A stretch of 64,000 nucleotides of DNA from Fluviibacter sp964498255 (GCA_964498255.1 CAZCGW010000009.1:5981-69980); one strand, 5' to 3'; counted from the first letter of the stretch, positions 51,874 through 60,589 are shown. The notes: generated by a model not told the origin, from the sequence alone. Made by a program: numbers and translations.

Positions 51874-52371
51874 TTACTCTTTGGCCGCGCGCGCTACAAA
51901 GCGATAAAACAGTACGGCGAGCAGAATCTCGAACACAAAATTAAATCCGGGCGCCAGCTCCATGCCGGCAAGCTCTTGCTGATTACCCAGTTGATAAGTC
52001 CAGGGAGTGATTGCCAGCACGGCAATGCACACCAATAGGTTTCTTTGTCGACTGAGGGCAAGTCGTTTTGGGAGCGGCAGCGTAAAGCAGCCAATCAGCA
52101 GCGCAACGGCAGCCGTGGTGCCATTTTCCAGGGTCAGATCACGAAACGCAGGCGAAATAACAATGCCATAGACAAAAGCGACCAAGCCTAAAGATACTAG
52201 AAATGTCGCTACCCCCAGCGCCAGCCGCTTTAAAAGCTGCTGCGACTCGCGGCGCTTGGGTGCTGTGCGTTTTGGCTGAGACCGCCCGTACTCAATGTTG
52301 CCTGAGGGCAGGCGGAATCGTTCATTACTTTTGTTGACCGAGCCGTTGTCAGCTTCGGGCGGTGGCATCAT
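51874..52371 (-). CDS. hypothetical four-helix membrane protein
   Basis: The 165-residue protein has a polar, basic N-terminal segment (residues 1-46) and then four hydrophobic stretches. I recognise no family. Its ATG overlaps the stop of the MarR-type gene (TGATG) and it is followed by the 38-residue protein, so three genes form one unit. Confidence 0.7.
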   Translation of the reverse strand: MMPPPEADNGSVNKSNERFRLPSGNIEYGRSQPKRTAPKRRESQQLLKRLALGVATFLVSLGLVAFVYGIVISPAFRDLTLENGTTAAVALLIGCFTLPLPKRLALSRQRNLLVCIAVLAITPWTYQLGNQQELAGMELAPGFNFVFEILLAVLFYRFVARAAKE

Positions 52372-52706
52372 CAGCCTTGCAGCACAACTTTCATGGCTTT
52401 GTTGCGAGCTTCAAGGTGTTTTGTGCCAGCATCAGACAGCACCAAGGACTTGGCACGACCATCCGTTGCCGAACGCTTGATGTCGATCAGGCCACGACTT
52501 TGCAGCTCAGTCACTTTGCGATGGACAGTTGGGCCGGTGCCAAACTGAAGACTTTGCACCAGGTCGGTAATTTTGACGACTTTGCCTAGAGCATTGGCTT
52601 CGTGCATGTAGGCCATCACTTCTTCGCAACCACTGAAACCACTGTCTTCAGTGTTGGAAATGCGCATAAAGTTGAGCAAACGCACGTAAGGGTTTTTTGA
52701 CTTCAT
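52371..52706 (-). CDS. MarR-type winged-helix regulator
   Basis: The 111-residue protein has a winged-helix pattern (KITDLVQSLQFGTGPTVHRKVTELQSRGLIDIKRSATDGRAKSLVLSDAGTKHLEA) with the MarR wing (DGRAKSLVLSD). It is shorter than most MarR proteins and lacks a long C-terminal dimer helix. I chose the ATG at 52706, which has GGAA upstream; 52718 is also possible. It probably controls its own operon with the two membrane proteins. Confidence 0.78.
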   Translation of the reverse strand: MKSKNPYVRLLNFMRISNTEDSGFSGCEEVMAYMHEANALGKVVKITDLVQSLQFGTGPTVHRKVTELQSRGLIDIKRSATDGRAKSLVLSDAGTKHLEARNKAMKVVLQG

Positions 52707-52844
52707 TGTTAGTTCCATGGGGATAGTTAGTGTTTGGTTTGTTATACGCAGAATCTATACCCAAATTGGTGCGTAGTCCAGAATTTCTTCGTTGTAGTTG
52801 GTAAAAACATTTAATGCTTATGGGATTGGTTCATCCTGTTTGAA

Positions 52845-53219
52845 CTAGTCGCAGCGCTGAATGATGCTGATCATTGAACGATCGGCAATTTCATCGGCGC
52901 GATTGGTGTAAAAGCGAACCGAAGCGCCCTCTCGGCTGGTGTTGATATCCACAAAATACATGGGAATTTTTTCGTGATCGAGCACCAGCTTCTGGTTAGA
53001 CTGAAGGGTGTAGCCTGAATCGGTTTGGGTTGTTGTCAATGCGGTGTGTCCAGAGGCCACCCAGCCGTTACTGATACAGGTGGCCATTGCCTGCGGGCTG
53101 ATGGTGCTGAAAGTGGTGAAGCGGGGCACGGTATTACGCAGATGGCTCGCGGACATATCGAATGAGGCACAGCCAGAGACCATCAAAATCGCGGTGATAT
53201 ACAGAACAAATTTCTTCAT
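52845..53219 (-). CDS. hypothetical lipoprotein, 124 residues
   Basis: The protein has a lipoprotein signal with lipobox VSGC (Cys17). The mature part has a conserved-looking segment SPQAMATCISNGWVASGH, two further cysteines and VRFYTNRADEIADRSMISIIQRC. I recognise no family. It is monocistronic between the MarR operon and the LPS acyltransferase gene. Confidence 0.7.
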   Translation of the reverse strand: MKKFVLYITAILMVSGCASFDMSASHLRNTVPRFTTFSTISPQAMATCISNGWVASGHTALTTTQTDSGYTLQSNQKLVLDHEKIPMYFVDINTSREGASVRFYTNRADEIADRSMISIIQRCD

Positions 53220-53272
53220 GACGCTATGCTAACCAGCGAAGTGCTGCACGGCAAGCCGCAGTGCAACCAAAT

Positions 53273-54145
53273 TCATGATGTAGTTTTGGCCTGACGGGGT
53301 GTTTTGTAACGATTGTAGCCCCAGAGATACTGACTAGGCATCCGGCGAATCATAGCCTCGAGGGCTTGATTCATTTCGGTTGCTGCTTGAATCGGATCTT
53401 CTGAAAGCGGTGATGTCATTGGTACGACGTGAAACCGATAGCCCTGCGCATGATCAAGCCGTTCCAGGCCCACGGTAAAGATGGGAGTCTGCCGCAAAGA
53501 CTGCATGCGCTGGACTAGAGTAATTGTGTATGCAGGTTGACCAAAGAAAGGTGCGTAAACGCCATCGCCCTCCGCCGGCACCTGATCTGGTAGAAAACCG
53601 ATGGTTTGCCCGCGCATTAGAGTCCGGACAAGGCCTTTGACGCCGGTCTGCGTAGCGGGAACCAGGGTTAATTGCGGAGAAAAGCGGATGCGATTAATCA
53701 GATCGCCCAACCATTTCATGCGGGGTTCTTTGAAAATTACTGTCGCTTTGTGGCGTTGGCTGTAAATGGGGCCGAGCATTTCAAAGCAACCAATGTGCGG
53801 TGAGATCAGAATAAGCCCGCGCCCTTGGGCAAGTGTTTCATCGATGAGTTGCCACTCATCGCAGATGACCAGATCTTGCAAACGATCGGCATTACGTGGC
53901 GACCACAAGTAGGGCAACTCAAGAAACATCTGGATGAGTTGTTGCATCGATTGCTTTTGCAATGCAGGCGGCGCGTCGGGATAAGCAAAAGCGATGTTTT
54001 GAGCGGCGCGTCTTTTGTAGGTGCCCGGCATCACCCAGCCGATCCAGCCAAAAAACGCCCCAATCCGCTGAAGAGCGATGAGGGGCAGCAGCCCCAGCCC
54101 GCGGAAGATAGCGATAACAAAAAATGTTGCGAAACGACTTGCCAT
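53273..54145 (-). CDS. LpxL/HtrB-family lipid A acyltransferase (first copy)
   Basis: The 290-residue protein has one N-terminal membrane anchor and the acyltransferase blocks LILISPHIGCFEMLGP (HX4-type His/Glu motif), AVIFKEPRMKWLG-like and IGFLPDQVPAEGDGVYAPFFGQPAYT. It would add a secondary acyl chain to lipid A. A close paralogue lies at 59416-60282. The ATG at 54145 begins the membrane anchor. Confidence 0.87.
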   Translation of the reverse strand: MASRFATFFVIAIFRGLGLLPLIALQRIGAFFGWIGWVMPGTYKRRAAQNIAFAYPDAPPALQKQSMQQLIQMFLELPYLWSPRNADRLQDLVICDEWQLIDETLAQGRGLILISPHIGCFEMLGPIYSQRHKATVIFKEPRMKWLGDLINRIRFSPQLTLVPATQTGVKGLVRTLMRGQTIGFLPDQVPAEGDGVYAPFFGQPAYTITLVQRMQSLRQTPIFTVGLERLDHAQGYRFHVVPMTSPLSEDPIQAATEMNQALEAMIRRMPSQYLWGYNRYKTPRQAKTTS

Positions 54146-54391
54146 GAAGCGACCTGAAAAAAACAACCAGAACGACAGGGCAAGCTGGTTAACCCCGCCC
54201 GGTTACTTACTGGATGGCGTGTTGAGCCTATCGCTGCAAGTGCTGTATGAGGCTATTTTAACGCGAATGCATGGGGATTTGGGCGGAGCAGTTGCCAAAC
54301 CCCATGATATACAAAGGCTTTTCCAATGGCGTGTCTAATTTGTGATAACTTCCTTGCCAGCCAAGAGTCCTATTTGTAATGCACTGAATCA

Positions 54392-55651
54392 ATGAACACC
54401 ATAAAAAGTCGTTTGACCAAAATCTTGCTGGCAGTTCTTGTCGTTTGTGTCTTGCCTGCCTGGAAAAGCCTGGAGCGCTCTCCTGCGTTACCACCGCTCT
54501 ACGCCAATGAAGCCAGTATCGATGGTATGCAGGGGGTACGTTACGCCACCTACCAGCGTAGTGGCATTGAATCTTTGCTGAGAGATCTGGAGGCTTCGCT
54601 CAGGATCATGAATCGGGATGCGCCCGGAGCACCCATTAACTACCTGTCGATTTCTGGCGGGGGCAGTCGTGGTGCCTTTGGTGCCGGGCTGCTTAATGGC
54701 TGGACTAAAAATGGGTCGCGTCCAGAATTCAATATGGTGACAGGCGTCAGTACGGGGGCGCTGATGGCACCGTTTGCTTTTCTGGGTTCGGAATATGATG
54801 GCGTGTTAAAGCAGTTATATACCAGCATTACCTCAGACAATATTTACCGCAAACGCTCTTATGCCTCGGTGCTTTTCTCCGATGGGTTGAGCGATACCGC
54901 ACCACTTTACAATTTGATTTCGGCGCAAATTACGCCGGAGCTCTTGCGCAAGGTGGCAAGAGAATACGCGGTCAGAAATCGTTGGCTACTCATTGCGACC
55001 ACCAATCTGGATACGGGCCAGCCCATCATCTGGAATATGGGAAAGATTGCTGCTTATGGTACGCCCGAGTCGTTGGAGCTTTTTAGAAAAGTTATGCTTG
55101 CTTCCGCCTCGTTGCCGGGATTTTTTTCGCCGGTGATGATCGATGCGGCTTATCAGGGAAAGAGTTACCAGGAGATGCACGTGGATGGCGGCGTCAGCCG
55201 GCAGGTGTTTATTTACCCGGCATCGCTGTTTCATGAATCGGGTGCCTATAAGCTGCTAGAGGGCCGTAAGCGAGAGGCCTATCTGATTCGCAACGATATC
55301 CTGGAAGCGGAGCACTTTCAAACCGTTGAACGAAAGACGCTTGCAATCGCGAATCAGGCGCTGGCCCAGTTTGCCCATTCACATGGCGATGGCGATATTT
55401 TCATGGCCTACCTCACTGCACGGCAGGATGGCTTCGGGTTCAATATGGCATTTGTAACTGATGATTTCAACCATAAAGCACCCACATCGCGCTTTGATAA
55501 GCAGTACATGGTGTCGCTTTTTGATTATGCAGAGAAGCGTGCCGAAAAAGGTTATCCATGGTCACGAGTGCCTCCCGGGCTCAATGAGTCCTTGTCGAGT
55601 AGCCTGATGAAGTATCGTGAGGTGCTTAATGGTGATGCCACGAAAAAGTAA
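54392..55651 (+). CDS. exported patatin-like phospholipase
   Basis: The 419-residue protein has an N-terminal signal or anchor and a patatin domain. The oxyanion loop SGGGSRGAFGAG is near residue 88, the nucleophile serine is in GVSTG near residue 115, and the catalytic aspartate is in VDGG near residue 271. It probably cleaves lipid acyl esters at the envelope. The next gene begins inside its 3' end. Confidence 0.85.
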   Translation: MNTIKSRLTKILLAVLVVCVLPAWKSLERSPALPPLYANEASIDGMQGVRYATYQRSGIESLLRDLEASLRIMNRDAPGAPINYLSISGGGSRGAFGAGLLNGWTKNGSRPEFNMVTGVSTGALMAPFAFLGSEYDGVLKQLYTSITSDNIYRKRSYASVLFSDGLSDTAPLYNLISAQITPELLRKVAREYAVRNRWLLIATTNLDTGQPIIWNMGKIAAYGTPESLELFRKVMLASASLPGFFSPVMIDAAYQGKSYQEMHVDGGVSRQVFIYPASLFHESGAYKLLEGRKREAYLIRNDILEAEHFQTVERKTLAIANQALAQFAHSHGDGDIFMAYLTARQDGFGFNMAFVTDDFNHKAPTSRFDKQYMVSLFDYAEKRAEKGYPWSRVPPGLNESLSSSLMKYREVLNGDATKK

Positions 55652-57038
55652 CGGTTATTTGACCCCAAGACTAAGCGTGGCCAGCGGAGTCAAAGCATTT
55701 TTGACGAGTGTCTTAGTTATTGCTGCAATTACAGCGTGTAGTCAGGAGAAAGGCACCATGAACTCAAGCAACCCTTCAAAGACAGCGCCGATAGTTTTAA
55801 AGAACATCCCTGCGAATGCCGAATCCATCGTGCTTGGTATGGGCTGTTTTTGGGGTGCCGAGAAGCGTATGTCAGAACTGCCAGGCGTTCTGGACGTTGA
55901 GAGCGGTTATGCCAATGGCGATATCCCCGGTAACTATGAAGCCGTGCTGGCGCATGAGCGGGCACTCCATTACGGTAGAGCGCAGGGACGGAATCACGCG
56001 GAAGTCGTTAAAGTCACATTTGATCCGGCGCGTGTGAATTTGAGTGAAGTTTTGGCGCGTTTCTGGGAAAGCCACGATCCTACCCAAGGCGATCGGCAGG
56101 GCAACGATATCGGCTCAAACTATCGTAGTGCTATTTATATTCAGAGCGACACGCAATTACAAACAGCCTTAAAAACTAAAGATATTTATCAGCAGGCATT
56201 GGCTGCTGTGGGCAAAGGCAAGATCACTACCGAGATTGCGCCCTTAACCACCTACTACTCTGCAGAGGATTATCACCAGGATTATCTTAAGAAAAATCCG
56301 AATGGGTATTGTGGCCTGGGCGGAACAGGGGTTGCTTATCCAGGCTCAAGTGATCGTGCGGCTAATGGCGCGAAGCCACAGACTGGTGACGCCAAACAGT
56401 TGGAGGGAAAGTCCCTTAATGCCAAGCGGCAATTGGTTGTGTTTGAAGCGGACGACTGCGCCTACTGTAAACAATTCAAGAAAGAAGTGTTGGATCATTG
56501 GCGCTCCGATGTTATGGTTGTTCGCACAACAAATCCGAATCCGCCCACAGGATGGCGATTGGAAAAGCCATTGTTTGCCACGCCTACGATTGTGTTGTTT
56601 GAGCAGGGCAAAGAGGTGTCTCGTTATACCGGCTATAACGGCGACCTAAAACGTTTCTGGCACTGGCTCGGCTTTCAACTGCTTACACCAGAGCAGAGAA
56701 AAATTGCCTTTGAGCAGGGTACAGAATATCCGGGAACGGGCTCACATCTGGATGAAAAAAGACCGGGCACTTTTGTTGATCCGATTACCGGTGCACCTTT
56801 GTTTCGCAGTGATACTAAATTCAACAGCGGGACAGGTTGGCCAAGTTTCTTCAATCCCGTGCCGGGTTCCATCACCCTACATGAAGACACAGCGCATGGG
56901 ATGACGCGGGTCGAGGTGCGTAGCGCTAGTTCAGGTATTCACCTAGGCCATGTGTTTGACGATGGTCCACCACCCACGCACAAGCGTTATTGCATTAACG
57001 GCAATGTGCTTAAATTTGTACCAGATACCGATAAATAA
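55629..57038 (+). CDS. msrAB: MsrA-thioredoxin-MsrB fusion lipoprotein
   Basis: The 469-residue protein has a lipobox ending at Cys37 and an MsrA domain (about 62-235; GCFWG with catalytic Cys73, and resolving Cys228 in GYCGLGG). A thioredoxin-like domain follows (about 262-352; CAYC at 277-280, ATPTIVLF), then an MsrB domain (about 354-465; GWPSF, HLGHVF, catalytic Cys455 in RYCINGNVLKF). It would repair both methionine sulfoxide isomers in the periplasm. The thioredoxin domain lies between the reductases, unlike Neisseria PilB where it is first. The MsrB zinc cysteines are replaced (PITG, SASS). The ATG at 55629 has GAGG seven bases upstream. Confidence 0.92.
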   Translation: MVMPRKSNGYLTPRLSVASGVKAFLTSVLVIAAITACSQEKGTMNSSNPSKTAPIVLKNIPANAESIVLGMGCFWGAEKRMSELPGVLDVESGYANGDIPGNYEAVLAHERALHYGRAQGRNHAEVVKVTFDPARVNLSEVLARFWESHDPTQGDRQGNDIGSNYRSAIYIQSDTQLQTALKTKDIYQQALAAVGKGKITTEIAPLTTYYSAEDYHQDYLKKNPNGYCGLGGTGVAYPGSSDRAANGAKPQTGDAKQLEGKSLNAKRQLVVFEADDCAYCKQFKKEVLDHWRSDVMVVRTTNPNPPTGWRLEKPLFATPTIVLFEQGKEVSRYTGYNGDLKRFWHWLGFQLLTPEQRKIAFEQGTEYPGTGSHLDEKRPGTFVDPITGAPLFRSDTKFNSGTGWPSFFNPVPGSITLHEDTAHGMTRVEVRSASSGIHLGHVFDDGPPPTHKRYCINGNVLKFVPDTDK

Positions 57039-57064
57039 AAATGGCAGCCCGAAGGCTGCCATTT
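57031..57064 (-). terminator. bidirectional terminator between msrAB and the lipoprotein gene
   Basis: An 11-bp perfect stem (AAATGGCAGCC with GGCTGCCATTT, 57039-57064) has a UUCG loop when read in reverse and is followed there by TTATTTAT. That makes it a good terminator for the reverse gene. On the forward strand it directly follows the msrAB stop but has only a short T-run. Confidence 0.85.
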
Positions 57065-57081
57065 GATGATGCGGGTAAAGC

Positions 57082-57690
57082 TTACTTCGAAGGACGGACG
57101 AAACCAACTGCCAGGTCTTGTACGTACTCAACGAGCACTTCGTTGCCAACCTTAAACTTCTTCAGGCCAGTAACGCGCTTATCAACTTTAACTTTGATCT
57201 TCTTGCCGTCTGGTGTGGCCAGAACAGCCGTTTGATTCTTGGCGTTGATGTTTACGATCTTGGCAGTGGCGTAGACAGTATCGGTTTCTTCAGCAAATGG
57301 CTCGGTGTTAGGCTTCTGGCCAGCAACAGAGACGCTGTGCGATTCGGAAATGCCAGGAGTTGCGCCCTTCGGTGCTTTAACCAGGCTGACTGCAACTGCT
57401 TGTGCGTATTCGATAACAAATACATCACCCTTTTGAACGTTCTGCAGGTTAGCAACTGACTTTGCAACCTTCATTGGTGCGGTATTGCCCTGGGCATCCT
57501 TCAGAACGACGGTGCGGTTCGTCAGGTCTACCGAGTCAACTGTGGCGGTGAATACAGTTACCTGAGCGGCAACAGGCTCAATTTTCTGGGCGACAGGTTT
57601 TTCAACGGCAGGGGCGGGAGCTGGCTTGCTGGCGCAAGCGCTTAGGCCAATGGCTGCGAGCAGTGCCAAGTAGATGGCTTGTTTTTTCAT
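57082..57690 (-). CDS. hypothetical lipoprotein with two similar beta domains
   Basis: The 202-residue protein has lipobox LSAC (Cys19), a Pro/Ala/Lys linker and two similar segments. The first is VFTATVDSVDLTNRTVVLKDAQGN with GDVFVIEYAQAVAVSLVK. The second is VYATAKIVNINAKNQTAVLATPDGK with GNEVLVEYVQDLAVGFV. These look like an internal duplication of a small beta barrel. AGGA precedes the ATG at 57690. The function is unknown. Confidence 0.72.
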   Translation of the reverse strand: MKKQAIYLALLAAIGLSACASKPAPAPAVEKPVAQKIEPVAAQVTVFTATVDSVDLTNRTVVLKDAQGNTAPMKVAKSVANLQNVQKGDVFVIEYAQAVAVSLVKAPKGATPGISESHSVSVAGQKPNTEPFAEETDTVYATAKIVNINAKNQTAVLATPDGKKIKVKVDKRVTGLKKFKVGNEVLVEYVQDLAVGFVRPSK

Positions 57691-57867
57691 GGAGGTTCCT
57701 AGCAAGTTGTTTTTTAGATAATGCTTGTGCCCGCCATTCTAAACCCATCAAACACGGGTGTCTGCTGTTTTTATAGGGGCCATGATTGCATAATTCGCTA
57801 GATATTGAGTAGCGCTGGCGCCCAAAGCCTTCTAAGATCCCACCAAATACTTAAAAGTAGTGAGCGA

Positions 57868-58959
57868 ATGGCCAAATTAACCCTACACCCGACTTCAACC
57901 CAGGATTCTCAATGGATTAACTGGGCTATCAACGTGATTGAGGCAGATTACTGTCGAAGCACAGACACGCATTTGCTGCCGCTCCCCCTGCCTAAACTCA
58001 AAGAGATCGGTATCGATCTATACCTCAAAGATGAGTCCACCCATCCGACAGGGAGCTTGAAGCACCGCTTGGCAAGGTCGCTATTCTTGTATGCGCTATG
58101 CAACGGCTGGCTCGCTGAAGGAAAGCCGGTCGTTGAAGCCTCCAGTGGGTCAACGGCTGTTAGCGAAGCCTACTTCGCTCGATTGCTTGGATTGCCGTTC
58201 TACGCCGTAATGACCAAAACCACCTCTCAAGAAAAAATTGCCCAGGTTGAGTTTTACGGTGGGCAGTGTCATTTTGTGGATAGCGCAAATGAAGTATATT
58301 CAGCGGCAAAAGCGCTCGCGGCAAGTATCGGTGGTCACTATATGGATCAATTCACCTATGCCGAGCGTGCCACCGACTGGCGGGGCAATAACAACATTGC
58401 GCAAAGCATTTACATGCAAATGGCGCGCGAACGTTTCCCGGTGCCTAAATGGATTGTGGTCGGTGCGGGTACGGGCGGAACAAGTGCAACGATTGGCCGC
58501 TATATGCACTACGAGCACTTTGATACACGACTCTGCATGGCAGATCCAGAAGGCTCAGTCTTCGCGAAGTATTGGCAAACCCGTGACGCTCAGCTCAGCA
58601 CGCTAGGTTCGAAGATCGAAGGTATCGGCCGCCCGCAAACCGTCCCAAGCTTTTTGCCGAGCCTGATTGATGCCGTATGCGAGGTCACCAACACAGAATC
58701 GATGGCAGGTATGCTGCTACTTGAGTCCTTGCTGGGGCGCCTAGTGGGGCCGTCAACAGGAACGAATTTCGCTGCAATGCTTGCGGTAGCTAATCAGATG
58801 CGATTGTCTGGCGAGACAGGTTCTATTGTTTCTTTACTCTGCGACAGCGGCACCCGGTATCTGAATACCTATCACGACCCGGTTTGGCGAGAGGCGCAGT
58901 TTGGCGATCAGACCGCCTCACTCGCTAGACTCAAGGAGCATGCGCTGCTTAATGGGTGA
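57868..58959 (+). CDS. PLP-dependent cysteine synthase family protein (Cds1-like)
   Basis: The 363-residue fold-type II PLP enzyme has the lysine motif THPTGSLKHRLA (PLP Schiff base), the substrate loop ASSGSTAVSEAYFA and the phosphate loop VVGAGTGGTSATIGR. It is closer in length to the Cds1 L-cysteine desulfhydrase group than to CysK (about 310), so it may degrade rather than make cysteine. The specificity is inference. The ATG at 57868 is chosen by the start of the conserved part. Confidence 0.8.
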   Translation: MAKLTLHPTSTQDSQWINWAINVIEADYCRSTDTHLLPLPLPKLKEIGIDLYLKDESTHPTGSLKHRLARSLFLYALCNGWLAEGKPVVEASSGSTAVSEAYFARLLGLPFYAVMTKTTSQEKIAQVEFYGGQCHFVDSANEVYSAAKALAASIGGHYMDQFTYAERATDWRGNNNIAQSIYMQMARERFPVPKWIVVGAGTGGTSATIGRYMHYEHFDTRLCMADPEGSVFAKYWQTRDAQLSTLGSKIEGIGRPQTVPSFLPSLIDAVCEVTNTESMAGMLLLESLLGRLVGPSTGTNFAAMLAVANQMRLSGETGSIVSLLCDSGTRYLNTYHDPVWREAQFGDQTASLARLKEHALLNG

Positions 58960-59025
58960 GCTCCTGAATGCGTTCTGCAACATTTTTAATGTGTGACAAA
59001 GCGCAACCGACTTTGCCTTGATTGC

Positions 59026-59057
59026 AAAAAAATAGGGCAAGGATTAAGCCTGCCCTA
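59026..59057 (-). terminator. intrinsic terminator of a short reverse-strand transcript
   Basis: On the reverse strand TAGGGCA (59057-59051) pairs with TGCCCTA (59039-59033), followed by seven T residues (59032-59026). No long reverse gene lies directly upstream; the next one (59416-60282) already has its own terminator at 59351-59400. This one therefore ends a separate short transcript. Confidence 0.78.
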
Positions 59058-59087
59058 CCTATAGTTCCATGGCCACCTACCTATCCC

Positions 59088-59180
59088 TCAATCACTCCCC
59101 ATTGCCTTGCTGGCAAACGAGCACAGCAACCGACCCGAATCGGACTCGACAGCGCTTACGGAAAATTCGGGAATGTACAT
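59088..59180 (-). CDS. candidate 30-residue peptide in an FNR-box transcript
   Basis: The frame reads MYIPEFSVSAVESDSGRLLC and then SFASKAMGSD. GGGGAG lies five bases before the ATG, a strong ribosome site. It sits within a transcript bounded by a promoter (start near 59211) and a terminator (59026-59057). It has no membrane helix or signal. The RNA also folds (CCCGAAT at 59171-59165 can pair with ATTCGGG at 59140-59134), so it may act as RNA, peptide or both. I recognise no family. Confidence 0.5.
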   Translation of the reverse strand: MYIPEFSVSAVESDSGRLLCSFASKAMGSD

Positions 59181-59216
59181 CTTGTCTCCCCGCGCTCCTT
59201 ATGGAGTCTTTGATTA

Positions 59217-59279
59217 CAAGATAGCACTTTCCCTAAGGGAAACAAGTTAACCTAAAAGAAACTTTTTGACTTAAATCAA
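59217..59279 (-). promoter_or_regulatory. FNR-type box and promoter with a palindrome in the spacer
   Basis: Reverse-strand TTGAT-N4-GTCAA at 59279-59266 matches the FNR/ANR consensus in nine of ten positions. A CTTGTT at 59246-59241 and TATCTT at 59223-59218 are spaced 17 bases apart, predicting a start near 59211. That places the box centre at -61.5, a class I position. A perfect 7-bp-arm palindrome TTTCCCT-T-AGGGAAA (59242-59228) fills the spacer and may bind a second regulator. Confidence 0.6.
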
Positions 59280-59350
59280 AGAATGTTCGGTAATCACTCC
59301 CTTTTCTAGGGGGATTCAGAAGTAGGGGCTTGGAATCCTGATCTCCATGT

Positions 59351-59400
59351 CCAGACAACAAAAAACCGCCTCAAGGGCGGTTAGATGTTTCTGACGGAAC
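59351..59400 (-). repeat. 50-bp terminator repeat, copy 1
   Basis: This copy is identical to that at 60699-60748 except for two bases in the loop (CAAG versus CGTG). Read in reverse it forms an AACCGCC/GGCGGTT stem followed by a T-run, so it terminates the LPS acyltransferase gene that ends at 59416. The two copies lie 1348 bp apart in direct orientation. Confidence 0.85.
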
Positions 59401-59415
59401 GATTTGTAACATTAG

Positions 59416-60282
59416 TTACGCTTGCCGAGACTTTCTCGGCGTTTTGTATCGATCGTAACCCCATAAGTACTGCAGAGGCATTCTCCTGATGATTTCTTCT
59501 AAGGCGATGTTCATTTGCGTTGCTGCAAGCTCAGGAATGTTCGACAACGCTTCCTTCATTGGTTCTATATGAAGATAATAACCCTTACCCTTAGGAAGCC
59601 TTTCCACCCCTACTGCGAAAATTGGGCTATTCCGTATGGATTGCATCCGTTGCACCAGCGTCATCGTGTACGCATCCTTGCCAAAAAAAGGTGCATAGAC
59701 ACCGTCGCCGCTTGCTGGCACTTGATCAGGTAGGAATCCGACAGTGTCACCTTTTAACAGGGTTTTAACCAAGCTCTTGACGCCCATTTGGTTGGCAGGC
59801 ACCAGCTTTAAACTGGGCGTATTTCGAATCCATTCAATCAGAGTCTTAAACCAAAGCATTCGCGGTTCTTTAAAAATAACAGCCGCCTTATGACGTTGCG
59901 TATAAAAGGTACACAAAAGCTCAAACGCACCCACGTGAGGGGAGATCAGGATAATTCCATGGCCTTGGTTTAATGCTGTATCTATCAAGTCCCATCGATC
60001 GCATTGAACAATGTTTTTAAGTTTTTTGGCATTGCGTGGCGCCCACAAATACGGCAACTCTAGAAACATTTGAAGCAGTTGGATCATCGCCGCTCTATTC
60101 ATAGCGGGCGTAGCATCGGGATAAGCGATCCGCAGATTTTCGAATGCACGTTCCTTGTATGAGCCGGGCAAGACTGCTCCAAGCATTCCAAGAGCGGCAC
60201 CTATTCCTTGCAGGACCGACAATGGCAATAGGCCTAAAGTTTTGAAGATTGCATAGGCAAAAGCAGCCAGAAACTTATGCAT
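59416..60282 (-). CDS. LpxL/HtrB-family lipid A acyltransferase (second copy)
   Basis: The 288-residue protein has one membrane anchor (residues 4-20) and the family blocks IILISPHVGAFELLC, AVIFKEPRMLWFK and VGFLPDQVPASGDGVYAPFFGKDAYT. It is clearly paralogous to the copy at 53273-54145; both end with RMPxQYLWGYxRYKTPR. The two may add different acyl chains, like LpxL and LpxM. It lies between two direct terminator repeats. Confidence 0.88.
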   Translation of the reverse strand: MHKFLAAFAYAIFKTLGLLPLSVLQGIGAALGMLGAVLPGSYKERAFENLRIAYPDATPAMNRAAMIQLLQMFLELPYLWAPRNAKKLKNIVQCDRWDLIDTALNQGHGIILISPHVGAFELLCTFYTQRHKAAVIFKEPRMLWFKTLIEWIRNTPSLKLVPANQMGVKSLVKTLLKGDTVGFLPDQVPASGDGVYAPFFGKDAYTMTLVQRMQSIRNSPIFAVGVERLPKGKGYYLHIEPMKEALSNIPELAATQMNIALEEIIRRMPLQYLWGYDRYKTPRKSRQA

Positions 60283-60430
60283 TTCCGCTGCGCCCTATAA
60301 AAGCTATTCGTGCAGGACGAGCCTTGCCAACTCGAATCTCAAAAAATCTATCCCTAGCCACTCTACTTCCCATCTAAAAATAGGGGAAACGCCCCGAAAC
60401 GGGCGAGATTCACGTGGCGAGATAACTTAA

Positions 60431-60589
60431 ATGAATGACCAGTCAGAAGAGGGTCAAAACAACCAAACTAGGGCGCAAAATGAAGATCGCGCAAGCAAGG
60501 TACCCTGTAATGAGTTGATTGGCAAACATAGCTTTGCAGATGAAGCTCAGTTATGCAATTTGGTTTTTAATAGCTACGGACCAGGCTAA
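60431..60589 (+). CDS. possible small protein, 52 residues
   Basis: In the 477-base stretch between the second acyltransferase gene and the tRNA, one forward frame reads MNDQSEEGQNNQTRAQNEDR and then continues to NSYGPG. It is polar and acidic, without a signal peptide. GGCGAGA about ten bases upstream is a weak ribosome site. I see no family and the coding status is doubtful. Apart from the terminator repeat at 60699, I see nothing else in this stretch. Confidence 0.25.
   Translation: MNDQSEEGQNNQTRAQNEDRASKVPCNELIGKHSFADEAQLCNLVFNSYGPG

Noticed and set aside
59026..59211. 6S RNA as the identity of the short transcript
   Set aside because: The length fits, but the 5' and 3' ends do not pair into a rod with a central bubble, and a good small reading frame is present.
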